A DNA stretch of 64,000 nucleotides from NCBI GenBank assembly GCA_017794925.1, contig CP051238.1:3152346-3216345 (forward strand), written 5' to 3'. The DNA comes from Aestuariibacter sp. GTDB lineage: Bacteria > Pseudomonadota > Gammaproteobacteria > Enterobacterales > Alteromonadaceae. The translations under genes and the position numbers were made by a program. A model generated the notes under the pieces. It did no database searches and was not told where the DNA came from. It was given only the letters and a program-made list of their open reading frames with translations. Within the stretch, counting starts at the first letter, position 1. Every line of letters begins with the position of its first letter. Of the stretch, positions 44,701-54,255 are shown one piece after another.

Positions 44701-46574
44701 TCTAAATCGTTGCCGCTTTTATGCAACATGGTGAAGTCCATTACCCATTTAACCGTGCCGTCTGCACAATTAATTTTGTAAGGACTCTCGTCGATAACAC
44801 GCAGGCCAAAGTTTTCAAGAATGGGCAGTACATCAGACAAGTGAATAGGCTCATGAAGATGAAACAACTTCAGTTTTACAATTTGACTGTCTGACTGTTC
44901 TTCCTGCGGTCGATAGAACAACATGCCCATATTCGCGTCTTCCGACAACAGTTCAAGTTTCTCAATGTCTACTAAAGCTGCTGTGGGTAAGTTGTGTTCG
45001 GTATAAGAGCGGGAGAACGCATTGACATAATTGCGCTCCAACGACTTCGCAGTGGCTTCACCATACGCTGAAGACAAGGCTGACGATAATCTGTCATTCC
45101 AGGTTTTGGTCAGTTCAATGATATTTTGTTCTATTTCCTTCACATCAAATTCCGCATTGTTGTCTTCGACCCGGGCGATATAGTGTGTTCTGGCATATAC
45201 CGACTCTGAGAAGAAAGTGGTAAATTCCACTTCGCCGGCTGCACCAAATGATTGCTTAAGCAGCGATTGCGTTTCTTTGCGCAGTTGCGTGTTATAGCGT
45301 TCTCTGGGTACGTAGACCATGCACGAGAAGAATCGCCCATACGTGTCTTTACGAACAAACAGACGGGTGATACCGCGCTCTTGCATTTGGAAGATACCGC
45401 GAACAATCTCTGCCATATCTTCTTCAGGGGTTTGTAACAACTCGTCGCGCGGGTAAGTTTCAACAATATTGTTAAAGGCCTTAAACGCATGCGTTTGCGG
45501 ATCGAATTCAGACAATGCACAAATGCGTTGAATTTTGTCTGACAGCAACGGAATATCGCGTGTGCTACTGTTATAAAAGTTGGCAGAATATAAACCGAGG
45601 AAGCGGTGTTCACCCACCACTTGACCTTTACTGTTAAATTCTTTAATCCCAACGTAATCCATATAAGCAGGACGATGCACCCGTGAGCGCGAGTTGGTTT
45701 TAGTTAGCATCAGTAATTGCTGGCTCAACGCAGCCTGACGCGCACTGGCAGGTAACGCCGATAACAAGCGCGGCTTGTCACTAATGGAATTCTTCATTAA
45801 CCCCAGACTGGTGTCGTTTTCTGGTTGCCACTGATGGTCACCTTCAATGGCGTTTACCTTGTAATGACGATATCCCATTAGCGTGAAGTTGTGATCGTTC
45901 ATCCACTCAAGAAAGCCTGTCGCGATGTCCTTGCGATCTTTATCAATCGGCAATTTAGCCTTTTTGACCTTTGCAGTAATTTCAGCCAGTTTGTCTCGCA
46001 TTAGCTGCCAGTCTGCCACCGCCAGAGATACTTCATCCAGCGTTGAGAATAATTCATCGGTCAGGGCTTCAATATCAGATTTTGTTGTCTGTCTGTCTAC
46101 CTCAATAAACACCACCGTTTCACGGGATGTCGTAGCATGTGATGCCTCCCCAAACTTAACCACCTTGTGGTTGTCATCGCGGTCGATATTCATCGGGCTA
46201 TGGATTAACATGTGCGCTGTAATACCAAGGCGATTTAGTGCCATCCGAATTGAATCAACCAAGAAAGGTAAATCCCGGATGATCATTTCCACGATGGTAT
46301 GGCTCGACTTCCAACCGTGTTTATCAATTTCCGGATTGAATACGCGTACGTAAGGGCGTTTGCCGTCATAATCAGCAAATGCATTCCATAAGCTGAGTGT
46401 TGCCCCGTATAAGTCACTGTCGTTACGATGCTCTAAGTCATCTAAAGAAATATTTTTAAATAGTTGTCGTCCGAACGTGGTGATTAATGTTCGGTTTTGG
46501 TTATCGACTTTTTTGTCGATTAACGAAAAAACGTTCTCAAGCAAAACTGAATAGCGCTGAGAGCTGACTGTCAT
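41742..46574 (-). CDS. gdhB: NAD-specific glutamate dehydrogenase, large (180 kDa) type
   Basis: A protein of about 1610 residues from ATG 46574, with AGGTAGG upstream; the frame to 46619 is not family-like. A long N-terminal ACT-like regulatory part is followed by the catalytic core with GGLRWSDRQEDFRTEILGL, VPVGAKGGFVCK and GIGDMAGDVFGNGML. It converts glutamate and NAD to 2-oxoglutarate, ammonia and NADH and acts mainly in glutamate catabolism in Pseudomonas-like and marine bacteria. It is the longest gene of the window and appears monocistronic. Confidence 0.97.
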   Translation of the reverse strand: MTVSSQRYSVLLENVFSLIDKKVDNQNRTLITTFGRQLFKNISLDDLEHRNDSDLYGATLSLWNAFADYDGKRPYVRVFNPEIDKHGWKSSHTIVEMIIRDLPFLVDSIRMALNRLGITAHMLIHSPMNIDRDDNHKVVKFGEASHATTSRETVVFIEVDRQTTKSDIEALTDELFSTLDEVSLAVADWQLMRDKLAEITAKVKKAKLPIDKDRKDIATGFLEWMNDHNFTLMGYRHYKVNAIEGDHQWQPENDTSLGLMKNSISDKPRLLSALPASARQAALSQQLLMLTKTNSRSRVHRPAYMDYVGIKEFNSKGQVVGEHRFLGLYSANFYNSSTRDIPLLSDKIQRICALSEFDPQTHAFKAFNNIVETYPRDELLQTPEEDMAEIVRGIFQMQERGITRLFVRKDTYGRFFSCMVYVPRERYNTQLRKETQSLLKQSFGAAGEVEFTTFFSESVYARTHYIARVEDNNAEFDVKEIEQNIIELTKTWNDRLSSALSSAYGEATAKSLERNYVNAFSRSYTEHNLPTAALVDIEKLELLSEDANMGMLFYRPQEEQSDSQIVKLKLFHLHEPIHLSDVLPILENFGLRVIDESPYKINCADGTVKWVMDFTMLHKSGNDLDMDKAQTLFQDAFAKVWYNQLEDDGFNRLVLSAELTGRNVTILRAFAKYMRQTGSSFSRDYIANTLSNYPQIAGLLISYFDEIFNPARKARKKRLETLVNKINEALDNVNNLDDDRIIRRYLDMIDATLRTNFYQKAEDGSEKPYISFKLMPENIPEMPLPLPKYEIFVYSPKVEGVHLRGGRVARGGLRWSDRQEDFRTEILGLVKAQKVKNTVIVPVGAKGGFVCKQLPSGASRQEIFEEGKACYRTFIRSLLDITDNIVNGEIVPPKDVVRLDEDDPYLVVAADKGTATFSDIANGISEEYNFWLGDAFASGGSVGYDHKKMGITARGAWESVKRHFREIGIDCQTTDFTCVGIGDMAGDVFGNGMLLSEHTRLVSAFNHLHIFFDPDPDAAKTYKERQRLFENPSLSWEDYDKSLISKGGGIFSRSAKSITLTPEMKTWLGTRQNSMTPNELIHNILKMPVDLIWNGGIGTYVKSKKESHTDVGDRANDSLRVNGQDIKAKIVGEGGNLGLTQLGRMEFAANGGRVNTDFIDNVGGVDCSDNEVNIKILLNQLVSNGDLTVKQRNNLLYDMTDDVSSIVLQDCYRQTQAISITERTGVSSIKEQLRFIHGLERDGALNRELEFIPTDDEISDRAASDRGLTRPELSVLTAYGKMVLKDELNIPALTDNPYHGKLLISAFPPVLRERFAEQMQQHPLRAEIIATKLTNNMVNDMGHNFVYRMQEETGADIVEITNAYSVVKGVFGIGKLWEDIEDLDNKIDAEAQLAMLESARRLMRRGTRWYIRHGDSSADIESAILKYQPAVDDLCANLSNYLVKSEIKQLEDATAKWIDKGVPQDIAGKVAAFSNVFSALDLTQIVDLDSHSIDVAARLYYQMGSKLELHWFLEQITNQPVGNHWQALARASYREELDWQQRSIVSNLLCSHSDSKDADTILANWMQNNEGLLKRWYHMMSEFKTSSNHDFAKFSVALRELMLLSMKSSQ

Positions 46575-46706
46575 GTGCCTACCTATAGAGTATTTTTTGT
46601 TTAAGTATAGAATGTACAAGCATATTTTCGCTAAATAACCGATGAAATAAAAGCGCTTGTTTTACATCTTTTTTACATTTTGGATAACTATGCAAATAAT
46701 GCAAAT

Positions 46707-46734
46707 AAAAAGGAGCCATACTGGCTCCTTTTTT
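46707..46734 (-). terminator. Terminator of the DUF1302-RND operon
   Basis: AAAAAGGAGCCA and TGGCTCCTTTTT form a 12-bp stem around a 3-base loop, with a T run on both strands. It lies 27 bases beyond the RND gene stop and also faces the gdh promoter region. Confidence 0.9.
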
Positions 46735-46760
46735 GGTTACTTATGCGAAAAAAAATTTTG

Positions 46761-49082
46761 CTAGCTCTTGCTGCGGTTGAACCAGAGAAGCCGCGCCAAT
46801 GCTGGCAGTACAACAATGGCACCCAACATGTTGACCAGAAACATAAAGGTCAGCAATATGCCCATATCGACCTGGAATTTAAGCGTTGAAAATACCCAGG
46901 TGCTCACGCCTATTGCCAGCGTAACACCCGTGAACAGTACAGCACTGCCCCGCTCCTTTAACGCTTCCAGGTACGCCTGATTGACTGACATGCCCTGTTT
47001 GATCAGGATACTCATTGTCGACAGGATATAGATACCATAATCAACACCAATTCCCACCCCAAGAGCGATAACTGGCAGTGTATAAACGGTTAGCCCGATA
47101 TTCAGGTATGTCATTAGTGCCTGTGCCAGCACGGAAACAACATAAAGTGGTAACACTACCGCAATCGTTGAACGCAATGAGCGGAAGCTCAGTAAGCACA
47201 ATATGATAACGGCACCAAATACATACACCATCATTGGCATTTGCGCTGCCTGTACCGCCTCATTCGTCGCAGCCATAACACCAACCGGTCCTGACGCCAG
47301 GCTGAACTTCATGTCATCCGTTTGATATTCGTCGCGGAATGCTTTAACGGCATCAACTACACGTGTAATGGTTTCTGCTTTGTGGTCTTCCATAAACAGA
47401 ATAATTGGCATTACCGAGCAGTTACCATTAAGCAGGCCAGAAGATGTGGGTACACGCGAGATTGCCTGAACCAGAGTTTGTTGGTTACGCGGTAACACCT
47501 GCCATTTGGGGTTGCCTTCGTTATAGCCGGCATTGATCACCTTGGCAATTGACGCCAACGATACCGCAGACTGAACCCCCGGGACATTTGTCATCTTCCA
47601 TTGGAAGTCGTCGATGGCACGCATTACGTCATAGGACGTACAAGCCTCTGGTGTTGTTTCTACCAATACAGAAATGTAGTCCACTGTCACTTCGAAGCGC
47701 TCAGTGATTAATGCGGTGTCTTGGTTATACCGCGAGTCCTCATGAAGCACTGCTGCACCGGCTTGAATATCCCCTATTTGCATTTTTTTCGACTGAACAA
47801 AGCCTACTGCAAACAAAATGGCAGTGATCAAAACGATAACAATGGCGGTACCTTTTTTGGTACATACATCCAGTAGATGCCAAACGCCCTCGGATTTTGC
47901 TTCCTTGCCCGCAAACTGATCCAAATAGTGTTCAGGGAAGCGAATATAGCTCATCAGAACAGGCAGCAGAATAAGGTTAGTCAGAATGATGACGGCAACA
48001 CCCAAGCTGGCTGTGATAGCAAGCTCGCGTATGATACCGATATCAATCACTAACAAGGTCAGGAAGCCAACGGTATCCGACAACAGAGCAATGCCACCAG
48101 GAATAAGTAACGCTCTGAATGCAGCCATTGCAGCCTGCCTTGCGTTATTTCCCTTAACAATGTTCTTTTCTACGGCGTTGATCATTTGTACACCGTGACT
48201 GACCCCAATCGCAAAGACCAGGAATGGCACGAGGATGGACATAGGATCAAGACCAAAGCCCAGCGATGTCAGTAAACCCATTTGCCATATAACTGCTATA
48301 ACAGAACACGCAATTGGCAGAATAGTCAGCATGATATTGCGGGAGAAGAAATACACCATCAGTGCCGTAATAACGATAGCAATGGCGAAGAACAGGACAA
48401 CAGATTTAGCGCCGGTTGCCACATCACCAATCATTTTGGCAAAACCAATGATATGAATGCTGACATCGTCATTTTCGAACTGACCGCGTAACTTATCTTC
48501 CAACTCTTGCGCCAGCGCCAGAGTATTCAACTGCTCACCCGTTTCAGGGTCCAGCTCAAGTAACTGCGCAGTGACCATGGCACAGCGATAATTATTGGAT
48601 ACCTGACGGCCAACAATCTTGGCTTTTTCAATATTCGCCGCAACGGTTTCGAGAGCTTTCGGGTTAGACGAATTAAAATCTGCCGGAATAACCGGACCGC
48701 CTGCAAAGCCACCTTCAACAATCTCCGTGAAGCGAGTTGATGGTGAATATAAAGAAACAACCAGTGAGCGGTTCACCCCGTTTATAAAGAACAGCTCGTC
48801 GTGAACATTTTTGAGCGTATCAAAGAAGTTCTTATTGAAGATATCACTGTCACGATCACACACCGCTACCAATACATTATTAGCACCACCAAAATCTTTT
48901 CGGTGCGCCATGTAGGTCTGCATGTATTCGTGGTTTAGTGGAATGTTCTTTTCAAAGCCTGCATCCAGCTTCATACGTGAAGCCTGAAATGCCAGTACTA
49001 ATGTAGCGAACACGAACAGCATAATAACCACTGCCCGGTTTTTAAAGATCAACCTTTCTGAAAATTGACTAAATGAAGACAT
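46761..49082 (-). CDS. RND/MMPL-type membrane transporter
   Basis: A protein of 773 residues with about 12 membrane helices in two halves and two large periplasmic loops (about residues 40-215 and 440-590). ISILVPFLVFAIGVSHGVQM-like and VIALGVGIGVDYGIYIL segments are the charged/Gly-rich helices of the MMPL and sterol-sensing families. Proton-motive-force-driven proteins of this class move lipids or hydrophobic compounds. It ends a minus-strand set DUF1302-DUF1329-YCF48-RND, with 9 bases to the YCF48 gene, which points to a common substrate. No adaptor (HlyD) or TolC partner is present, so it is not a drug pump of the AcrB kind. Confidence 0.88.
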   Translation of the reverse strand: MSSFSQFSERLIFKNRAVVIMLFVFATLVLAFQASRMKLDAGFEKNIPLNHEYMQTYMAHRKDFGGANNVLVAVCDRDSDIFNKNFFDTLKNVHDELFFINGVNRSLVVSLYSPSTRFTEIVEGGFAGGPVIPADFNSSNPKALETVAANIEKAKIVGRQVSNNYRCAMVTAQLLELDPETGEQLNTLALAQELEDKLRGQFENDDVSIHIIGFAKMIGDVATGAKSVVLFFAIAIVITALMVYFFSRNIMLTILPIACSVIAVIWQMGLLTSLGFGLDPMSILVPFLVFAIGVSHGVQMINAVEKNIVKGNNARQAAMAAFRALLIPGGIALLSDTVGFLTLLVIDIGIIRELAITASLGVAVIILTNLILLPVLMSYIRFPEHYLDQFAGKEAKSEGVWHLLDVCTKKGTAIVIVLITAILFAVGFVQSKKMQIGDIQAGAAVLHEDSRYNQDTALITERFEVTVDYISVLVETTPEACTSYDVMRAIDDFQWKMTNVPGVQSAVSLASIAKVINAGYNEGNPKWQVLPRNQQTLVQAISRVPTSSGLLNGNCSVMPIILFMEDHKAETITRVVDAVKAFRDEYQTDDMKFSLASGPVGVMAATNEAVQAAQMPMMVYVFGAVIILCLLSFRSLRSTIAVVLPLYVVSVLAQALMTYLNIGLTVYTLPVIALGVGIGVDYGIYILSTMSILIKQGMSVNQAYLEALKERGSAVLFTGVTLAIGVSTWVFSTLKFQVDMGILLTFMFLVNMLGAIVVLPALARLLWFNRSKS

Positions 49083-49091
49083 ATAACTGAT

Positions 49092-50126
49092 TTAATCCAA
49101 AGAAAGTGAATAAATGCCATCAGCGGCAGTAACAATAGTGTCACCCTGAACGGTGGCGGCGTTTAATAAGGCCGCTTTGCTTTCCGTAATTGACACACTA
49201 ACGCCCTCAGCGACCGTGCAATTCGCAGGTGACGCATAAGGGTCATAATCACTCAGAGTTAAGGGTACCTGGGTTTTTACAATCACACCGCTATTGCCAA
49301 TAAAGAAAAGGCCTTGTGACTGCTCAACAATTGAATTAATCGTGGCGGTGTTACAGGTTGATAAGTATTGCCAGTCATCGCCTTCGGTCATTGCAAAGAT
49401 ATTGCCTCGTAGACCCGCGGCGACCAACGTGCCGTTGTCCAGTTTTCTGATATCAAAAAACGACCCGGTATACTCAATATCAAAACGTTCCCAGGTTTTT
49501 CCCTGATCATTACTGAACGCTAGCAAGCCAGCTTCCCCTGCCAAATACAGCGTATTGTCACCAGCAACACTGATTCTGTTCAGGTGCGGTAAAATGGATT
49601 CTAATTCTTGCTGATAAAAATCTTCGTCTTCTTTGCGAATCTCTTCCAGATATTCCCGGTCGTATGGATTTAAAAATGAAGCGTGGCGAACCGACTCCCA
49701 GGTACGTCCACCGTCAGCAGTTTGATAAAACAAACCGTATGCACCTATGGCAATGCCTTGATTTTCGTCAAAGAAAACAATGTCCAGGAACGGACGTTCC
49801 AACTCGGGAGCAAGGTGCTGGATTTCCCAGTTTTCACCGCGATCAGCAGAATGAATAATGATGGCATCGTGACCAGCCGCCCATATATTGTCGCCGACAA
49901 TAGTGACTGCTGTTAACGTGGCCTGTGTAGGTACCTCGAGTTGAGTGAATGCCTTGTCACCTTGCTTTAGTAAGATATGTCCACGCTCTCCCACAGCAAC
50001 AGTGAACGACTTAGCATCGATATCAAGTAACAGTGATTCTCGCACCAGGGGAGCCTGATATGCTTGTTCTGCCTGACAAACAAAAGAAAAAGCGAGAAGT
50101 AGCACGGAAGAAATCAGTTTGTGCAT
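49092..50126 (-). CDS. YCF48-like exported beta-propeller protein
   Basis: A protein of 344 residues from ATG 50126 with a signal peptide ending VCQA (about residue 19); the GTG at 50156 would add a basic leader. Repeats of the BNR/YCF48 type are visible: AAGHDAIIIHSADRGENWE, GAYGLFYQTADGGRTWES and AGEAGLLAFSNDQGKTWERF. These form a propeller like the photosystem assembly factor YCF48, but here the cell is non-photosynthetic. It is encoded next to RND proteins in many marine Proteobacteria and probably acts as their periplasmic partner. Confidence 0.88.
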   Translation of the reverse strand: MHKLISSVLLLAFSFVCQAEQAYQAPLVRESLLLDIDAKSFTVAVGERGHILLKQGDKAFTQLEVPTQATLTAVTIVGDNIWAAGHDAIIIHSADRGENWEIQHLAPELERPFLDIVFFDENQGIAIGAYGLFYQTADGGRTWESVRHASFLNPYDREYLEEIRKEDEDFYQQELESILPHLNRISVAGDNTLYLAGEAGLLAFSNDQGKTWERFDIEYTGSFFDIRKLDNGTLVAAGLRGNIFAMTEGDDWQYLSTCNTATINSIVEQSQGLFFIGNSGVIVKTQVPLTLSDYDPYASPANCTVAEGVSVSITESKAALLNAATVQGDTIVTAADGIYSLSLD

Positions 50127-50287
50127 TAAAGGTTTAAACCTCCGGATAAAGTACACGCTTAGATGGCGTGGTACTGCTTTAGTAGCAACGCAATTACCCT
50201 TTTTGATTCAGGGCTTATTATTGTTCTTCGAGAGTTGCAGTGCGCGGTGCTTAACCACTTTACGATTAACACCGATTTAGTAAAACA

Positions 50288-50349
50288 ATGAGGTAGAAAG
50301 TTCTCACTGACTACCTCATTAATTTGAACGGGCACGTCTGATGTGCCCG
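50288..50349 (-). terminator. Two hairpins downstream of the DUF1329 gene
   Basis: CGGGCAC and GTGCCCG (50329-50349) lie just after the stop. ATGAGGTAG and CTACCTCAT (50288-50319) follow, and on the minus strand run into TTGTTTTA. They suggest partial termination between DUF1329 and the YCF48 gene, giving unequal levels of the two halves of the set. Confidence 0.65.
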
Positions 50350-50359
50350 GTAATCCCTC

Positions 50360-51727
50360 TTATCGCATACCTTCGCGACGCAGCGCCTGAGGAGTAAACT
50401 CTGCTTCTAGCGGGCGAACGGTAAAGTCATACATTTTTTCTTCGTTATCCAGGCCAATGGCAAGGTAACGACGAGAGTTCAGATCGTGATAAACATCAAG
50501 CGTTGACCAGTGCGTAGGTACTTCGTAGTAGTTTACGCCGTAAGCCACTGCTACTCGGTATAACTCACCACGGTTGTCGTACATATCGGCCAACTGAATC
50601 TGCCAGCTGTCCTCATCGATGAAGAATACACGTTTTTGGTAAATGTGACGGAATTCTTCTTTTAATGTCGCTTCAACCACCCAAACACGGTGCTTCTCCC
50701 AGCGAGTCAAATCAGGATTAACGTGATTTGGTTTCAGGATATCGCTGTAAGTCACTGAGTTACCATGTAACTTGTAGTTGTTGTAGGCAACATACATTTC
50801 TTTCTTGCCTTTTAACTCCCAGTTATAACGGTTTGGTGAGCCGTTAAACATATCGAAGTCATCTGTCGTACGCAGGCCATCTGCTGCTGTTCCCGGCGTG
50901 TCATACGCAATGTTAGGCGCTAAACGAACACGACGCTGACCGGTGTTGTACGTCCATGCTTTACGCGGCTCTTTAATCTGATCCACGGTCTCGTGAACAA
51001 GCAAAGCAGTTCCTGCAAGGCGTGCAGGCTTAGTGACCTTTTGCTTAAACATGAACAATACGTTGTTTTCCAGCAACGATTCAGGCGTTGCGTTATCCTG
51101 AGAATATTGCAGTAGTAACTGCTCATCAAAACCGATAACGTTGTAGTCACCGCCTGCGGTTACCGCTGCCTGACCACCATTACGCTGAACAGCCTGGCCT
51201 CGATAACGCACAATATGGTTCCATACGGCTTCCAGTCCATTGGCTGGAATCGGGAATGGAATACCAATTGATGCACCCGAAATACCGTTGCCGCCATCCA
51301 ATAATTCAGCGCGGGTTGCATTCGTCTTAGTTGCGTCATACACAAATTGAGGGTTAGATGCAGAACGGTGCGTCTTGTACACAGGCAGCTTGAACGAATC
51401 CGGATAGGTTTCGAACATCTTGATCAGGCCAGGAGATAAATGCGCACTGTGCTCTTTATAGTTAGCGCCCGTAATAGTAAACAACGGCGCTTCACCAGCA
51501 TAAGGATCAGGATGGAAATCACCTTCCGTATAGCCCGCAGGTGCAGCTGTCAGGCCACCGTTCCATGCTGGAATTGAGCCATCAGCGTTACCCGCCTTTT
51601 CTCCACCCAGAGGCGTAAGTTCAGTACCTAATTTTGCAGCTTCAGCACTGCTTATCTTTGCTTGTACAGGGGCTGCAGATAACGCCACGGTTAATGCTGC
51701 AGCTATAAATCCAATCTTTTTCATCAT
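50360..51727 (-). CDS. DUF1329 family periplasmic protein
   Basis: A protein of 455 residues with a signal peptide (MMKKIGFIAAALTVALSAAP...). It has conserved features such as AAKLGTELTPLGGEKAGNADGSIPAWNGG at the mature N-terminus, RYRGQAVQRNGGQA and KHRVWVVEATLKEEFRHIYQKRVFFIDED. DUF1329 is predicted to have a LolA/LolB-like lipid-binding fold and is nearly always paired with DUF1302. It lies 17 bases after the DUF1302 gene. No lipobox Cys follows the signal peptide, so it is soluble in the periplasm. Confidence 0.9.
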   Translation of the reverse strand: MMKKIGFIAAALTVALSAAPVQAKISSAEAAKLGTELTPLGGEKAGNADGSIPAWNGGLTAAPAGYTEGDFHPDPYAGEAPLFTITGANYKEHSAHLSPGLIKMFETYPDSFKLPVYKTHRSASNPQFVYDATKTNATRAELLDGGNGISGASIGIPFPIPANGLEAVWNHIVRYRGQAVQRNGGQAAVTAGGDYNVIGFDEQLLLQYSQDNATPESLLENNVLFMFKQKVTKPARLAGTALLVHETVDQIKEPRKAWTYNTGQRRVRLAPNIAYDTPGTAADGLRTTDDFDMFNGSPNRYNWELKGKKEMYVAYNNYKLHGNSVTYSDILKPNHVNPDLTRWEKHRVWVVEATLKEEFRHIYQKRVFFIDEDSWQIQLADMYDNRGELYRVAVAYGVNYYEVPTHWSTLDVYHDLNSRRYLAIGLDNEEKMYDFTVRPLEAEFTPQALRREGMR

Positions 51728-51744
51728 AACAATACTACTCTCGG

Positions 51745-53808
51745 TTAAATTGCGTACTTGACGTTGAACGAGATGAAATCGCGGTCAGACAGCGCATTAG
51801 TGGTACCAATGCCACCCCAGAAACTGCTGTAAGACGCTGTCGCAGACCAACGGCTCAAGTAATCAAAAGTAAATGAAATATTGGCTGACTTAGTACCTTC
51901 CGTGAATAAGAACAGCGGATCCGGTGTAGTACCCTCTACATCATGCGAGAAGGTCGCACGTGTACGTAAATTCACACCGGCAAAAATGTTGTTGAAATCA
52001 GCAACGGCCAGTAGGCGGTAACCCCATGCATCGTCTGTAGCAAATGGGTTTGTTTCCGGACCATTTGACAAGCCAGTGTGCAAACCAGTACGCGGGTTCC
52101 CTGTCTCCGTTGGCTCAAGAGAAGGCGTACGTGCTGTACCCGGTGCATTAAGACGCACTACTGATGGGTCCGGGAAGTCAACAATGTTCACATAGCCTGC
52201 TTCACCCAGCAGTATAAAGTTGTCAGTACCAAACGCCGGACCGAATACATGAGATAAGGTAAATTGCGCCTGCCAGGTATCTGAGAACACATAGCCTTGC
52301 GCAGTTTCACCCGGACCTACAGCACGGCCAATGTTATTAAGCTGAGAGATACCGCCCAGATCAGGTCTCAGACCTGCATTGGCTAGCTGCTCAGGCATAC
52401 CCATGTACAACAACTCTACGTCGTCGATTTGTAATGGTTCATCCTGACGATAAGCAAATTCACCCGCTAATGCTGTAGTACCAATATTGGTGTTAAAGCT
52501 CATACCGTAAAGCTTGATATCTTCAGGGTAATAAAACTTAGCTTCAGTAAACGCCTGTAATTCAGTCACGTTGTCACGGGTAATGTTGTTGGTAGCCAGG
52601 AAGGCCAGGTCAGCACCAATACCAGCCGCAGTAAAGTTAGAGGTTTCACCTGAAATTAACGGACGCTGGCTATGGTAATTAATGTGGTAGAAACTCAATT
52701 CAGTTTCGTTTAATGCTTCAGCGAAATAGGTGACACGTATACCGTACTGCCCTTGATCATCTGCATCAACGTGAGCCTTATCACTGTATGCACGCAGCGC
52801 GACTTTTGTAGGATAAGCAAGATATGCCTGACTGATTTGAGATGCATCCGCACCTGCACGGAGCGCATCACCCAGACCGTTTAACGAAGCAAGCAGGAAA
52901 TCTAGATCGATATCCGGGTTGCCGGTAAAGCCTAACTGGATGTTATTGGCCTGACCGCCCTCACCCGCAAAGTCGTTTGTTGCAAAGTAACTACCTGCAA
53001 CAGGTAACCAGCTGCGCTCCCATTCGTACTGGTAGTAACCAGAGATACTCAGATTGTCAGTGATACCCAACGACGCATAGACCATCCCAACCGGAATGAA
53101 GACTTCTTTCAGTTCTGCACCAGGCGTGCGAGCACGGGTAACATCCACTGGGTTAGTGGTGTTAATACCGTGCTGGATAAACGTGCTTTCACCCCAGCTA
53201 ATTACTTGCTGACCTACACGAACAGTAAGCGGCTTATCACCTACCCACCAGTCACCGTAGAAAAACGCATCAAGTAAGCGGACGTCTGAACACAGAAGCT
53301 CTTTCGCTTTAGGATCATCACACAGCTCCGTCTTTTGACCGGTAATAGGGTTGTTCCAAGGACGATCATGATCTTCCTGTTCGAAATCATAGAACCAGAA
53401 ACCGCGAGCAAAGAAACCGATGTCGCCGTAACGGATGTCAAGTTCGTGGTTACCGGAAATCTGCGTAGAAAACGCTTCACCGGCATCGTGAGCCAGATTA
53501 CCTAAATCACCGTTGCTTGAATAACTACCGTCAGCCAGTGACCAAACGTCACCACTCGGATAAATGACATTCGTCGCCGCATTATAACCAGACCAGTTAA
53601 ACTGAGGATGGTTACTATTACCAATCAGTTTATAGTCACGGTCTTCCATGCGGATACTGGTAGCGAGTGTAAAGTTGGAGTCGAGTGATATGGATACATC
53701 ACCAACATCCCAAGACGCAGCACTTGCAGGAAGCGATGCCGCTCCAAATAAAGCAAGTAGTCCAGCTGCGATAGGCGATTTTTTGAATGCGCTAGGCCTG
53801 GTTATCAT
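51745..53808 (-). CDS. DUF1302 family outer-membrane beta-barrel protein
   Basis: A protein of 687 residues with an Ala-rich signal peptide (cleavage near LPASA, residue 30). The long mature part has alternating aromatic/polar strands (WSGYNAATNVIYPSGDVW, GDIGFFARGFWFYDFEQED) and an ending (FISFNVKYAI) consistent with a large outer-membrane barrel. The upstream region has a 17-bp palindrome at 53874-53890. With DUF1329, a YCF48-like protein and an RND protein it may form a pathway for hydrophobic molecules across the envelope. The cargo is unknown. Confidence 0.88.
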   Translation of the reverse strand: MITRPSAFKKSPIAAGLLALFGAASLPASAASWDVGDVSISLDSNFTLATSIRMEDRDYKLIGNSNHPQFNWSGYNAATNVIYPSGDVWSLADGSYSSNGDLGNLAHDAGEAFSTQISGNHELDIRYGDIGFFARGFWFYDFEQEDHDRPWNNPITGQKTELCDDPKAKELLCSDVRLLDAFFYGDWWVGDKPLTVRVGQQVISWGESTFIQHGINTTNPVDVTRARTPGAELKEVFIPVGMVYASLGITDNLSISGYYQYEWERSWLPVAGSYFATNDFAGEGGQANNIQLGFTGNPDIDLDFLLASLNGLGDALRAGADASQISQAYLAYPTKVALRAYSDKAHVDADDQGQYGIRVTYFAEALNETELSFYHINYHSQRPLISGETSNFTAAGIGADLAFLATNNITRDNVTELQAFTEAKFYYPEDIKLYGMSFNTNIGTTALAGEFAYRQDEPLQIDDVELLYMGMPEQLANAGLRPDLGGISQLNNIGRAVGPGETAQGYVFSDTWQAQFTLSHVFGPAFGTDNFILLGEAGYVNIVDFPDPSVVRLNAPGTARTPSLEPTETGNPRTGLHTGLSNGPETNPFATDDAWGYRLLAVADFNNIFAGVNLRTRATFSHDVEGTTPDPLFLFTEGTKSANISFTFDYLSRWSATASYSSFWGGIGTTNALSDRDFISFNVKYAI

Positions 53809-53873
53809 AATTTTTATACTCCTGATTCAGCAGTAAGCTGCTGATAAAACGACACACATCGGTTTATTTAACA

Positions 53874-53890
53874 AAATGATTACATCATTT
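53874..53890. promoter_or_regulatory. Palindrome upstream of the DUF1302 operon
   Basis: AAATGAT and ATCATTT are perfect 7-bp arms around TAC, 66-82 bp upstream of the DUF1302 start. It is a candidate operator with no known regulator. Confidence 0.35.
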
Positions 53891-54018
53891 CACACGGATA
53901 GCAAGAACTAATCGTACCAGTTGGAAAAATGCCGTAAACATCATGAGTTTGAGTAGATGAAAGTCCTGAATTTAAACCGATTTATTTGGATTAACTGATT
54001 GATAGTTATAGTACAAAC

Positions 54019-54255
54019 TCAGCGAATTCGCTCAAAAGATTTGATTTTATTTTCTGGCGTTATAATTAGCCTGAATCTGCCGCATAAACCACGACTATCA
54101 ATGAACTGCCTGACACGACCAGCAGGCACCTGAACACGCGCCCCATTCTCAGCGGTTAACACAGCATGTGGTACCAGGCCACTGTAAAGGGCCTGGCAGG
54201 AAGAATAAGGTTCGTTTAGCGTGAAAAAGTAAATAGTATCGGCATCAGTCTTCAT
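54019..54255 (-). CDS. DUF2835 family protein
   Basis: A protein of 78 residues from ATG 54255 (the codon at 54261 is TTG). It contains YFFTLNEPYSSCQALYSG, VQVPAGRVRQFIDSRGLCGRFRL, the DUF2835 pattern. Its start overlaps the pepN stop by 11 bases, so it is the last gene of the NSS-NhaC-PepN operon. The function of the family is unknown; it is small, soluble and common in Alteromonadales, Vibrio and Pseudomonas, often beside pepN. Confidence 0.88.
   Translation of the reverse strand: MKTDADTIYFFTLNEPYSSCQALYSGLVPHAVLTAENGARVQVPAGRVRQFIDSRGLCGRFRLIITPENKIKSFERIR

Noticed and set aside
45140..45652. 170-codon frame inside gdhB
   Set aside because: It is a shifted-frame shadow of a very well supported gene, with no ribosome-binding site.
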